The notes under the pieces: generated by a model
The model's database searches: none
Seen by the model: only the letters and a program-made list of their open reading frames with translations
Told to the model about the DNA's origin: nothing
Position numbers and translations under genes: made by a program
Shown: positions 55,853 through 63,899 of the stretch, in pieces
Numbering within the stretch: the first letter of the stretch is position 1
Layout of the letters: each line of letters starts with the position of its first letter
DNA from: Pseudomonas citronellolis
GTDB taxonomy: Bacteria; Pseudomonadota; Gammaproteobacteria; Pseudomonadales; Pseudomonadaceae
Direction: 5' to 3'
NCBI RefSeq assembly: GCF_900112375.1
Contig: NZ_FOLS01000019.1
Location: 81,671-145,670, forward strand
Length of the DNA: 64,000 nt

Positions 55853-57187
55853 ATGGCCCTGGGCGAAAGCTTCAGCCTCGACGTCGACCAGGCCCTGCGC
55901 TCGCTGGACTCGGTGCAGCTGGCCAAGGTCAGCGGGCGCCTGGTGCGCGTCTCCGGGCTGCTGCTGGAAAGCCTCGGCTGCCGCCGCGCCACCGGCCAGC
56001 GCTGCCTGGTGGAACAGGCCGACGGCAGCCTGCTGGACGCCCAGGTGGTCGGCTTCAACCGCGACACCACCTACCTGATGCCGTTCAAGAAGCCGGTGGG
56101 CCTGGCCGCCGGCTCGCGGGTGTTCCCGGCCGAGGAACAGGCCGCGCTGCGCATCGACGAATCCTGGCTGGGGCGGGTGGTCAACGGCCTCGGCGAACCC
56201 CTGGACGAACGCGGCCGCCTGGGCGGGCGCGACGCGCTCTCGGCGCAGCTGCCCACGGTCAACCCGCTCAAGCGCCGCCCGGTGACCGAGGCGCTGGACG
56301 TCGGCGTGCGCGCCATCAACGCCCTGCTGACCCTCGGCAAGGGCCAGCGCGTCGGCCTGTTCGCCGGCAGCGGGGTGGGCAAGAGCGTGCTGCTGGGCAT
56401 GATCACCCGGCAGACCAAGGCCGAAGTGGTGGTGGTCGGGCTGATCGGCGAGCGCGGCCGCGAGGTGCAGGAGTTCATCCAGCACTCCCTTGGCGAGGAG
56501 GGCCGACGCAAGGCCGTGGTGGTGGTGGCGCCGGCCAACGAGTCGCCGCTGATGCGCCTGAAGGCCACCGAGCTGTGCCACAGCATCGCCGCCTACTTCC
56601 GCGACCAGGGCCGCGACGTGCTGCTGCTGGTGGATTCGCTGACGCGCTACGCCATGGCCCAGCGCGAGATCGCCCTGGCCCTGGGCGAGCCGCCGGCCAC
56701 CAAGGGCTACCCGCCGTCGGTGTTCGGCATGCTCCCCGAACTGGTGGAAAGCGCCGGCAACGGCGTGGCCGGCAGCGGCAGCCTGAGCGCGCTGTACACG
56801 GTGCTGGCCGAGGGCGACGACCAGCAGGACCCGATCGCCGACAGCGCCCGCGCCATCCTCGACGGCCACATCGTGCTGTCGCGCCGGCTGGCCGACGTCG
56901 GCCACTACCCGGCGATCGACATCGGCGCCTCGGTCAGCCGCTGCATGGCCCAGGTCGGCGAGCCGGCGCACCTGCGCGCGGCGCGGCAGTTCAAGGAACT
57001 GCATGGCAGCTACGAGAAAATCCGCGAACTCATTCCCCTGGGCGGCTACACCGCCGGCCTGGACGCCCGCACTGACCGCGCCGTGCAACTGGCCCCGGCG
57101 CTGGAGCGCTTCCTGCGCCAGGAAGTCAACGAAGGCGCCGACCTGGCCGCCAGCCTCGAACACCTGCAACAGGCCCTGCGGCTATGA
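55853..57187 (+). CDS. fliI: Flagellar export ATPase FliI
   Basis: 444 residues, F1-beta-like ATPase. Walker A GLFAGSGVGKSVLLG, catalytic Glu in GLIGERGREVQEF, Walker B LLLVDSLTRYAMAQRE, and GYPPSVFGMLPEL. It energises and orders substrate entry into the export gate. The ATG at 55853 fits; the much longer open frame from 55463 runs through fliH in another frame. The stop overlaps fliJ by four bases. Confidence 0.96.
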   Translation: MALGESFSLDVDQALRSLDSVQLAKVSGRLVRVSGLLLESLGCRRATGQRCLVEQADGSLLDAQVVGFNRDTTYLMPFKKPVGLAAGSRVFPAEEQAALRIDESWLGRVVNGLGEPLDERGRLGGRDALSAQLPTVNPLKRRPVTEALDVGVRAINALLTLGKGQRVGLFAGSGVGKSVLLGMITRQTKAEVVVVGLIGERGREVQEFIQHSLGEEGRRKAVVVVAPANESPLMRLKATELCHSIAAYFRDQGRDVLLLVDSLTRYAMAQREIALALGEPPATKGYPPSVFGMLPELVESAGNGVAGSGSLSALYTVLAEGDDQQDPIADSARAILDGHIVLSRRLADVGHYPAIDIGASVSRCMAQVGEPAHLRAARQFKELHGSYEKIRELIPLGGYTAGLDARTDRAVQLAPALERFLRQEVNEGADLAASLEHLQQALRL

Positions 57188-57609
57188 AGGAACAGATCGA
57201 CACCCTGCGCCGCTTGGCCAGCGTGCGGAGCAACCGCGTGCGCGAGATGCTCGGCCGGGTGAACTACCAGCGCGGCCTGTGCCAGCGCTACCGCAACAAC
57301 ATCACCGGCCTGACGCGCCTGTGCGGCTTCGTGGTGCCCACCAGCACCGAGCTGCAGCGCGGCAACCAGCAGCAGTACAAGGCCACGCTGTTCAGGATGC
57401 TGGCCCTGCAGAAGCGCGAGCTGGAAGTGGCCGAGCAGACGCTGGAGCGCATCCAGGGCGAGCTGCTGCAGGCCATGCGCGGCGAGAAGGTGCTGGAGCA
57501 GGTCATCGAATCGCGCCTGGAGCAATGGCAGACGCAACTGGCGCGCCAGGAGCAGAAGATCCAGGACGGCCTGGCGGCGCAGAGCTGGTGGCGGAGCCAG
57601 GGCGCATGA
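57184..57609 (+). CDS. fliJ: Flagellar export chaperone/stalk protein FliJ
   Basis: 141 residues, almost entirely alpha-helical coiled coil rich in Gln, Arg and Glu, with no other domain. Its length and position right after fliI identify FliJ, the central stalk of the FliI hexamer. Sequence alone is weak because the family diverges quickly. Confidence 0.88.
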   Translation: MKEQIDTLRRLASVRSNRVREMLGRVNYQRGLCQRYRNNITGLTRLCGFVVPTSTELQRGNQQQYKATLFRMLALQKRELEVAEQTLERIQGELLQAMRGEKVLEQVIESRLEQWQTQLARQEQKIQDGLAAQSWWRSQGA

Positions 57610-57680
57610 GGCAGCATTTAAGTTCTTCGCCGAGCCGGTCGCCTGTCGGTCGGTAGAACCCCTTTTTTCTGGACGCGAAC

Positions 57681-57962
57681 ATGGAAATCACCCGGCAACT
57701 CAAGCCCGTCATCGGCGCCCCCGCGCAGAGCGCCGCACCCCAGCGCAGCCAGCGCGAGGAAGCGGCCCGCCCCGCCGCCCAGGCGCCGGCCGGCAGCGGC
57801 GCGCTGCCGCTGGAGCAGGTCCAGGAAGCCCTGGGCGCGCTGCCGGAAGTGGACCTGGACAAGGTCGCCGCGATCCGCGACGCCCTGGCCCGCGGCGAAG
57901 TCTCCCTCGACCCCGGGGCGCTGTCGCGCAGCATGCTCGACTTCCACGGCGGCGGTGCATGA
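57681..57962 (+). CDS. flgM: Anti-sigma-28 factor FlgM
   Basis: 93 residues. The Pro/Ala-rich N-terminus is disordered, and the C-terminal half LPEVDLDKVAAIRDALARGE with ALSRSMLDF is the FliA-binding part. FlgM blocks the flagellar sigma factor until exported through the finished hook. It follows fliJ by 71 bases and overlaps flgN by four. In other lateral systems flgMN usually heads the rod/hook cluster, which is not in this window. Confidence 0.9.
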   Translation: MEITRQLKPVIGAPAQSAAPQRSQREEAARPAAQAPAGSGALPLEQVQEALGALPEVDLDKVAAIRDALARGEVSLDPGALSRSMLDFHGGGA

Positions 57963-58399
57963 GCGAAAGACGCGCCCGCCTGCTGCAACTGATCGAGGCC
58001 GACATCCGCCTCGACCGCGCGGACTACCTGTACCTGCGCAGCGCGCTGCTGGACCTGCACGACCAACTGCTGGCCCGCGACAGCGAAGCCATCGCCCGCA
58101 GCAACACCCGTATAGGCGAACTGGTGGAAGCCGTGCGCCAACGCGCCGACCGCCGCGCCAAGGTGCTCCAGGCCTTCGGCCTGGACATCGGCCGCGCCGG
58201 CATGCAGCGCCTGCTCGAACACTTCCCCGGCGCCGGCCGCCAGCCCCTGCAGCGCGACTGGCAGGCATTGGCTGAGCAGGTGGAAGAGTGCCGCCTGCTC
58301 AACGAACGCAACGGCCGCCTGCTGGCGATGCACAACGAGATCATCGGCCAACTGCTGGCGGGGCAGGGTGGGCACGGGGTGTATTCGCCGGAGTATTGA
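57959..58399 (+). CDS. flgN: Flagellar hook-filament chaperone FlgN
   Basis: 146 residues, mainly long helices with the FlgN-type C-terminal ECRLLNERNGRLLAMHNEII. FlgN escorts FlgK and FlgL to the export gate. Stop and start with flgM overlap (ATGA), and an intrinsic terminator follows 13 bases later, so it closes the operon. Confidence 0.9.
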   Translation: MSERRARLLQLIEADIRLDRADYLYLRSALLDLHDQLLARDSEAIARSNTRIGELVEAVRQRADRRAKVLQAFGLDIGRAGMQRLLEHFPGAGRQPLQRDWQALAEQVEECRLLNERNGRLLAMHNEIIGQLLAGQGGHGVYSPEY

Positions 58400-58412
58400 G
58401 GCTTGCCTTTCG

Positions 58413-58437
58413 CGGCGCCTTCGGGCGCCGTTTTTTT
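58413..58437 (+). terminator. Intrinsic terminator of the lateral flagellar operon
   Basis: CGGCGCC-TTCG-GGCGCCG (58413-58430) with a stable UUCG loop, then seven T (58431-58437), 13 bases beyond flgN. A textbook terminator marking the end of the fliE-to-flgN unit. Confidence 0.92.
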
Positions 58438-58454
58438 GCCTGGGCTTTGGCTTT

Positions 58455-59138
58455 TCGTAGGAGCGAGCTTGCTCGCGAAGGGTGTTGCCCGGTGGCTCCA
58501 GTGTTGGGCCCAAGAGCGCCCTCTCCCCAACCCTCTCCCGCAAGCGGGAGAGGGGGCTGTCCGCTGCGCGCTGTGGGTTCGGCGTAATCCTGTGATTGCA
58601 GCTGAAGTGGCTCGAGGTATCAGGAGTGGGCCGGGCTTCCAACTTGCTCCGAACGGCCCCCTCTCCCAGAGGGAGAGGGGGCCGTCCTGAGTTGCCGGAG
58701 AGTCCGGAGTCATCCTGATCCAATCGTGGACAGAGTCCGCTTACGTTGCGGGTGGGCACGGCTTCTCGTAGGAGCGAGCTTGCTCGCGAAGGGTGTTGCC
58801 CGGTGGCTTCAGTGTTGGGCCCAAGAGCGCCCTCACCCCAACCCTCTCCCGCAAGCGGGAGAGGGGGCTGTCCTGAGCGGTTTGTAGGTCTGGCACCGTC
58901 CTTTCACCTCGTCATTCCCGCGAACGCGGGACGCGGCTCCATCGCGAACAGCGCTTGCGCTGGCTCGAAGGGGAATAACCCAGTGACTGCAAGGTTCGCG
59001 AGCAAACTGCAGTCACAGGATCACGCCGAACCTGCAGCGCGCAGAGGACAGCCCCCTCTCCCTTCAGGGAGAGGGTTGGGGAGAGGGCGCTCTGAAGCCA
59101 CCGGACAACACCCTTCGCGAGCAAGCTCGCTCCTACGA
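58455..59138. repeat. Repeat cluster with three copies of a ~105-base composite unit
   Basis: Between flgN and the T6SS island no gene is visible in 58,438-59,282. A composite unit (GTAGGAGCGAGCTTGCTCGC, a GGGTGTTGCCCGGTGGCT link, then CCCTCTCCC arms) occurs at 58455-58562, again almost unchanged at 58766-58873, and in reverse at 59048-59138. A GGAGAGGGGGC arm pair also lies at 58,660-58,682. The direct copies differ by only a few bases, so duplication or gene conversion is recent. Confidence 0.85.
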
Positions 59139-59282
59139 GAAGCCATGCTCGCCTGCAACGCGGACTCTCGATCATCCGTCGTTGAAAACGGTTTTTACCT
59201 GGCCACCAGGGAGGCACCGCGCCTGGTTTTCCCCCAGCGCTTGCCTACGGCAAGGTGGCTGGCCAGCGCCCCGACGGCCGTA

Positions 59283-60020
59283 TCACTGACGGTCGGACAG
59301 GTCGGACTCGGCCCAGTCGATCGCCGAAACCGGTACGGCCACGGCGCGCCCGGAGGCATAGAGCGCACAGAACATCGACGAGCACTCGATGATCCTGAAG
59401 TCTCCGCTTCGGCCTTTCGGGTCGCTCAGCTCGACCCTCGGGGCATTGACGAAGCCGGCCTTCAGGTCCTCCGCCGCGACCTTCTTGCCAATGGCGTAGA
59501 AAGGGGAGATGGAAAGCGACAGCAGCAGGGCGATCATGAACATCAGCGCGAATACGCTGTAGCTGACGGTGAATAGCCAGAACAGGTAGAGACCGGCCTC
59601 CTTGACGTACTCCGAGAGCAGCCGGTTCTGCCTTGACGCGCTGCGGCGGCTGTCCAGCCTCTTGCCCAGCCGGGTCAGCATCACGCTCATCGGCGCCATG
59701 ATGAGCACGATCACAAGAGCCATGCCCAGGACCAGGCCGTAGTGCTGCTCCAGCAGCCCGAGGACCCCTTTCAGGCCGGCGAGCATTGCATGGAACCAGC
59801 CGATGACTGCGCTTATCAGCGTCGAGGCGGTGTCCTGGGGAAACATCGAGGGCTCGAGCTTGAAATAGCCCAGGTAGGCATCGTGATAGGCCTTGCCGTT
59901 GAGGTACAGGATCGGCAGGCTCGCCGCGGTGACGAGGGGGCCCAGCAAGGACAGCATCCTGGCGGACGGCTTCGGTTTCTGTGCCTGTTCCCGGGCTTCG
60001 TTCTTTTCCATGGCGGTCAA
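59283..60020 (-). CDS. Membrane protein of the T6SS effector island, unknown function
   Basis: 245 residues from a TTG at 60020 that has AAGGAG seven bases upstream; an ATG at 60011 is an alternative. About four hydrophobic helices (near 28-45, 75-95, 105-125 and 155-190) and a periplasmic C-terminal domain with a Cys pair (IECSSMFCALY). No family recognised. As the last gene behind an effector and two candidate immunity genes it could be a further immunity or envelope-protection protein; this is only positional inference. Confidence 0.7.
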   Translation of the reverse strand: MTAMEKNEAREQAQKPKPSARMLSLLGPLVTAASLPILYLNGKAYHDAYLGYFKLEPSMFPQDTASTLISAVIGWFHAMLAGLKGVLGLLEQHYGLVLGMALVIVLIMAPMSVMLTRLGKRLDSRRSASRQNRLLSEYVKEAGLYLFWLFTVSYSVFALMFMIALLLSLSISPFYAIGKKVAAEDLKAGFVNAPRVELSDPKGRSGDFRIIECSSMFCALYASGRAVAVPVSAIDWAESDLSDRQ

Positions 60021-60046
60021 TTCGTGACTCCTTGTATCGTGGGGAT

Positions 60047-60406
60047 TCAATGGGGGGAGCGGAGGTAACAGCCGCCACCTTCCTCGGCAGCGATGCGCAG
60101 GCAGAGCCCGTCCACGCGCAGGGCGCGGTCGCGGAACAGTTCACCCAGGCCGATGACTGCCTTGGGCTTCAGCACCACCTTGCCACCGACGCGCCGCCAA
60201 GTGCCCTTGGCGTATCCATCGGCGGCGCCATAGGCGACATTGCCTTCGAAACTGCCGTCTGCGCGCAGCCGCAGCAGCGAGCCCATTTCCATCACGCCTT
60301 GCAGCGTATACAGGCCGGCGAGCGCTTGTGTTTCCCGGTCGGGCTTGTCCGTAGTGCACGCGGATAGAAGAGGGAGCGCCAGGGCGAATAGCAGTGACTT
60401 TTTCAT
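60047..60406 (-). CDS. Small lipoprotein of unknown function
   Basis: 119 residues. Signal peptide MKKSLLFALALPLLSAC with lipobox Cys, then a small beta-rich domain (GSLLRLRADGSFEGNVAYGA and KGTWRRVGGKVVLKP). It resembles envelope lipoproteins next to T6SS effectors. 26 bases separate it from each neighbour. The 11 open codons before the ATG at 60406 are not needed. Confidence 0.72.
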   Translation of the reverse strand: MKKSLLFALALPLLSACTTDKPDRETQALAGLYTLQGVMEMGSLLRLRADGSFEGNVAYGAADGYAKGTWRRVGGKVVLKPKAVIGLGELFRDRALRVDGLCLRIAAEEGGGCYLRSPH

Positions 60407-60432
60407 GATTCCTTTTCCGTGGAGTTGTGGCT

Positions 60433-61065
60433 TCACCATGAGCCGTAGGGGATGCCGTGCTTATCGACATAGGCGCGGGATTCAGGCTCCAACTCCGGCC
60501 ATGCGTAACGTCCGCCAGACTTGCCTTCATCAGGGCCGCGCTTGTCGATCTTGGCCTGGAAGCGCCCGATCTCCTTGAACGCCAGGCAGGGGCCGCCAAG
60601 CCAGACTTTGGCGATGCCGCCAGGAGCCATGCCGATGGAAATTATCTTGGCGAAGTCGGGTTCCACTTTTCGGGCCGCTACGCAGTAGGCTTGCTGCGGC
60701 TTGACCATCTCATCGCGAACCCATTGCGGGATATTGATGCGTACGTTGTAGGTCTGGGGTTCTACCAACGACTGCCAGCGTACGAAGATGATTTCCGGCA
60801 GGTCGACATTGCCGATGGGCTTCATTTTTCCTCCGCCCTTGTGCCAGCCTTCCGGTTTGCTGGTATAGCTGACTACGCCTGCATGTACGCGCTCAAACGC
60901 TAGTCCTCGCTGATCCACCACATCCACGCTTTCTACCCAGACTTCCATGAAGCGGGGTGCAGCTATGGCAATGTACCAGGCATCGTAGGGCAGTTTGGGG
61001 CGGCCTTGAGAAGACGTGCATCCGCTAAGGAGCAGGACGAGAAAACAGAAGTAGAAGTTCTTCAT
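60433..61065 (-). CDS. DUF2931 lipoprotein, candidate T6SS immunity protein (copy 2)
   Basis: 210 residues. Signal MKNFYFCFLVLLLSGC with lipobox, then the DUF2931 core: YDAWYIAIAAPRFMEVWVES, NVDLPEIIFVRWQSLVEPQT and WVRDEMVKPQQAYC. Very close to the next gene upstream (most of residues 22-150 identical). DUF2931 lipoproteins often sit beside DUF2235/VgrG effectors and are thought to neutralise the lipase in the periplasm. The ATG at 61065 lies 12 bases after the stop of copy 1. Confidence 0.85.
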   Translation of the reverse strand: MKNFYFCFLVLLLSGCTSSQGRPKLPYDAWYIAIAAPRFMEVWVESVDVVDQRGLAFERVHAGVVSYTSKPEGWHKGGGKMKPIGNVDLPEIIFVRWQSLVEPQTYNVRINIPQWVRDEMVKPQQAYCVAARKVEPDFAKIISIGMAPGGIAKVWLGGPCLAFKEIGRFQAKIDKRGPDEGKSGGRYAWPELEPESRAYVDKHGIPYGSW

Positions 61066-61077
61066 GCGGGATTCCCT

Positions 61078-61707
61078 TCACCATGATCCATAGGGAATGC
61101 CATGTTCTTGGATATACTTGCGAGCGGCTTCGGTAGGTGGCCGGTAGTACTCTCCATCGGACAGTCCTTCATTAGGGCCACGCTTATCGATCTTGGCCTG
61201 GAAGCGCCCGATCTCCTTGAACGCCAGGCAGGGGCCACCGACCCATATTTTGGCGATGCCGCCGGGAGCCATGCCGATGGAAATACTGTCGCGGTAGCCT
61301 GTTTCCCAGACCTTGCGTCCTATGCAGTAGGCCTGCTGCGGCTTGACCATCTCATCGCGAACCCATTGCGGGATGTTGATGCGCACGTTGTAGGTCTGGG
61401 GTTCTACCAACGACTGCCAGCGCACGAAGATGATTTCCGGGAGGTCAACATTACCGATGGATTTCATCGAACCTCCGCCGTTATGCCAGCCCTCCGGCTT
61501 TCGGGTGTAGCCGGCTACTCCAGCATGCACACGTTCAAATGCCAGCCCTCGTTGATCCACCACATCTACGCTTTCCACCCAGACTTCCATATAGCGGGGA
61601 GCGGCTATGCCTATGTACCAGGCATCGTAGGGTAGCTTGGGGCGGCCATAACCGTTCGCACAGCCGGTCAGCGTCAGGATGAGTAGACCTACCCAGAGAG
61701 GTTTCAT
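61078..61707 (-). CDS. DUF2931 lipoprotein, candidate T6SS immunity protein (copy 1)
   Basis: 209 residues with signal MKPLWVGLLILTLTGC and the same DUF2931 core as copy 2 (WYIGIAAPRYMEVWVESVDV, EIIFVRWQSLVEPQTYN). The two copies diverge mainly around residues 150-165 and at the C-terminus before HGIPYGSW. Its ATG overlaps the stop of the VgrG-lipase gene by four bases, tying it to the effector as expected of a cognate immunity protein. Confidence 0.87.
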   Translation of the reverse strand: MKPLWVGLLILTLTGCANGYGRPKLPYDAWYIGIAAPRYMEVWVESVDVVDQRGLAFERVHAGVAGYTRKPEGWHNGGGSMKSIGNVDLPEIIFVRWQSLVEPQTYNVRINIPQWVRDEMVKPQQAYCIGRKVWETGYRDSISIGMAPGGIAKIWVGGPCLAFKEIGRFQAKIDKRGPNEGLSDGEYYRPPTEAARKYIQEHGIPYGSW

Positions 61708-63893
61708 TCCGGGTAGTCCTCCTGCGGTTTGTTATTGAATATCAGCCGTTTGTTGGGTGCTGGTTTGCTCAGCAGCAACCCTGAGTTAGGCGTCCAGTGG
61801 GCAGAAAGGTGGATGAAGCGACTCCAAAGCAGTTGGTTCTCTTCCAGGGTTAAGGTATTCGTTCCGCCCAGGGCATAGGCCAGAATCTTCTCCGAGATGG
61901 GCTGTAGATCCGTTGGTAGTTTGAAATGGGGAGTTTTCTCGCTGATTTCGTCGAAAGGTACCTGGTGGTGAGTTGCCAACTTATGCATTACCCGCAAGGC
62001 TACCTTGGATAGGTCCCCGTATACCTTGCGCTGAATTGCCAGAGCGACCATTACCTTTTCGGTCTGGCTGTATCTGTCGCCTGGCGACTCCGGGATTTTC
62101 CAGTAAATAGGGGCTACCTGCACGCTGGTGGAAATTCGCCCTGTCTCCCATTTGTAGGCTTCCGCCTCCAGGCGTTGCCAGGCCGAAGTCCGCTCCAGGG
62201 GGCGATTGGGTGTCAGCACTAAGACCTGTGGCTTGCTCAGCAGCGCCTTTTCCTCCACCTGCGGGAGGTAGCCGCCGCCGATATCGGAATGCGCGCCAGG
62301 CAGTTCGATTTCCTGGTGATGGGGCGCCACGCTGTTCAGGGCGAAGTTCCAGCGGCGTTCGTCGCGGGCGCTGAGCTGCAGCACCTTGCGGGCGCAACCT
62401 GGTGGCAGGTAGAGGTTGACGCCAGGGTTGAGATGGTTGGCTGGGCTGAAATCGCCGCGCCAAGGCGCGACTATGGCGGCGACGGTATCGAACAGGCCTA
62501 TGAAGTTGGTCTGTACATCGGTTTCCCAGTCGAAGCTATCAGGCAGACCGAATTGCCCGGGTTTCAATGCTTCTGCCAAAACCCCGCCCTGGGGCTTGAG
62601 TATTTCATTGGCGAAGTGCCGTGCTGCTGCCGCCCCTCGGCTGAAACCAAAGATATCGAACTCCAGTTTACGTACTAGGGTGCCAGGATTGACTTGTAGG
62701 AAAAAATCAATTTGACGCCGAATTTTGTCCAGGCTTTGCCTTACTCGACTTATCACCCCCGAGTCGCCTTGGCCGCTGGCTTGGCTGAACAATGAATCAT
62801 CACCTTCGCTGCTGGTACCTATTCCTTCCATATATGTCTTCACATACCCCAGTCGTGCATCAGGTGTCAGTGCGTCGGTTGCATTGTCCGTATACAGATC
62901 GAAGAGCAACGCCACATTGCTCGGCGCATTGCCATAGCTGTTATTGGGCGTGGTGCTGAATACGCCTGCCTCGTTCATGTCCTTGAAGCCATATCGGGCG
63001 CAGTGCTGGGCGACGCTTTGCAGGGTTTCGTCGCTGTAGAGTTCGCGGTCGTCTCGGCGGCATTGGGCGGTCAGCGCGGCGTTCGCCTGGTTGTTGCCGG
63101 TGCCATCGAAGAACACGCCGATCCGCAGGGTGATGCCGGTTTCCTCCTTGGCTTCCTCCAGTTCCTCTTCTTCCTCCTCTTCCTGGAGTTCCGCCTCTTC
63201 CAATGCCTGGGCCAGGGCGGATGGCTGGGCGCGGGCCAGCAGTTGGCCTGCCAATGCGCTGGCCGCTGCGGCAGGTAGCCAGGGGCCGCGAAGACGCAGG
63301 CCCGAACCGCTGCCCGGCGAGCCGCCGGCGTTGATCTTCGCCAGCGGACCGAACACGGTGACGCCGCTGGGGTCGAGCTTGATGAAGCTGCCGCCGGCCT
63401 TGAGGGTCAGTTCCTGGCCGGCCTCGATCACCAGTTTCTGCCCGGCCTTGAGGTGGATTTCCCGGCCGGCGCGGGTCAGTTGGGCGTTGCCCAGGCGGAT
63501 GTGCTGGTTGTTGGCCACCGCGAGGTGGTCGTCGAGCTTGGCTTCCACCTTGCGGTCGAGGTGGATGGTCTGGTGCTCCTCGGCCTTGAACTCGCTGTAG
63601 GCGTTGGCTTCCACGGTGTCGTGGCGTTCGTGGCCGACGCGGACCTTCTGGTCGTGCTCGATGTTTTCGTCCCAGTCGCGCTGGGCATGGATGAAGATCT
63701 GTTCCTGGCCCTTGCGGTCCTCGATGCGCAGTTCGTTGTAGCCGCTGCCGCCCGGCGAGCTGTTGCTCTTGAACAGGGTGCGGGTCTTGTGGGCCGGCAG
63801 TTCGTAGGGCGGCAGGTGCTCGGCGTGGTACAGGCAACCGCTGACCAGCGGCTGGTCCGGGTCGCCTTCGAGGAAGTCCACCAGCACTTCCAT
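61704..63893 (-). CDS. 5'-truncated VgrG C-terminal region fused to DUF2235 (Tle1-like) lipase
   Basis: 729 codons from ATG 63893. It begins in the middle of a VgrG (MEVLVDFLEGDPDQPLVSGC), runs through the gp5-like beta-helix (145-185), an Ala/Pro linker and a 20-residue acidic stretch (232-251), then a DUF2235 domain: FFDGTGNN (261-268), nucleophile Ser418 in FGFSRGAAAAR, Asp469 in GLFDTV and His535 in PGAHSDIGGGY. DUF2235 enzymes (Tle1) are phospholipases injected by the type VI system. The first ~500 VgrG residues are missing: nine codons upstream of the ATG is an in-frame TGA, no ribosome site is seen, and the sequence beyond about 63,899 is unrelated. Possibly inactive for spike function; the lipase could survive if expressed. 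Confidence 0.85.
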   Translation of the reverse strand: MEVLVDFLEGDPDQPLVSGCLYHAEHLPPYELPAHKTRTLFKSNSSPGGSGYNELRIEDRKGQEQIFIHAQRDWDENIEHDQKVRVGHERHDTVEANAYSEFKAEEHQTIHLDRKVEAKLDDHLAVANNQHIRLGNAQLTRAGREIHLKAGQKLVIEAGQELTLKAGGSFIKLDPSGVTVFGPLAKINAGGSPGSGSGLRLRGPWLPAAAASALAGQLLARAQPSALAQALEEAELQEEEEEEELEEAKEETGITLRIGVFFDGTGNNQANAALTAQCRRDDRELYSDETLQSVAQHCARYGFKDMNEAGVFSTTPNNSYGNAPSNVALLFDLYTDNATDALTPDARLGYVKTYMEGIGTSSEGDDSLFSQASGQGDSGVISRVRQSLDKIRRQIDFFLQVNPGTLVRKLEFDIFGFSRGAAAARHFANEILKPQGGVLAEALKPGQFGLPDSFDWETDVQTNFIGLFDTVAAIVAPWRGDFSPANHLNPGVNLYLPPGCARKVLQLSARDERRWNFALNSVAPHHQEIELPGAHSDIGGGYLPQVEEKALLSKPQVLVLTPNRPLERTSAWQRLEAEAYKWETGRISTSVQVAPIYWKIPESPGDRYSQTEKVMVALAIQRKVYGDLSKVALRVMHKLATHHQVPFDEISEKTPHFKLPTDLQPISEKILAYALGGTNTLTLEENQLLWSRFIHLSAHWTPNSGLLLSKPAPNKRLIFNNKPQEDYPE

Positions 63894-63899
63894 GCCGAA

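Noticed and set aside
58403..59137. Several open frames between flgN and the T6SS island
   Set aside because: All read through terminator and repeat units; peptides repeat in different frames.
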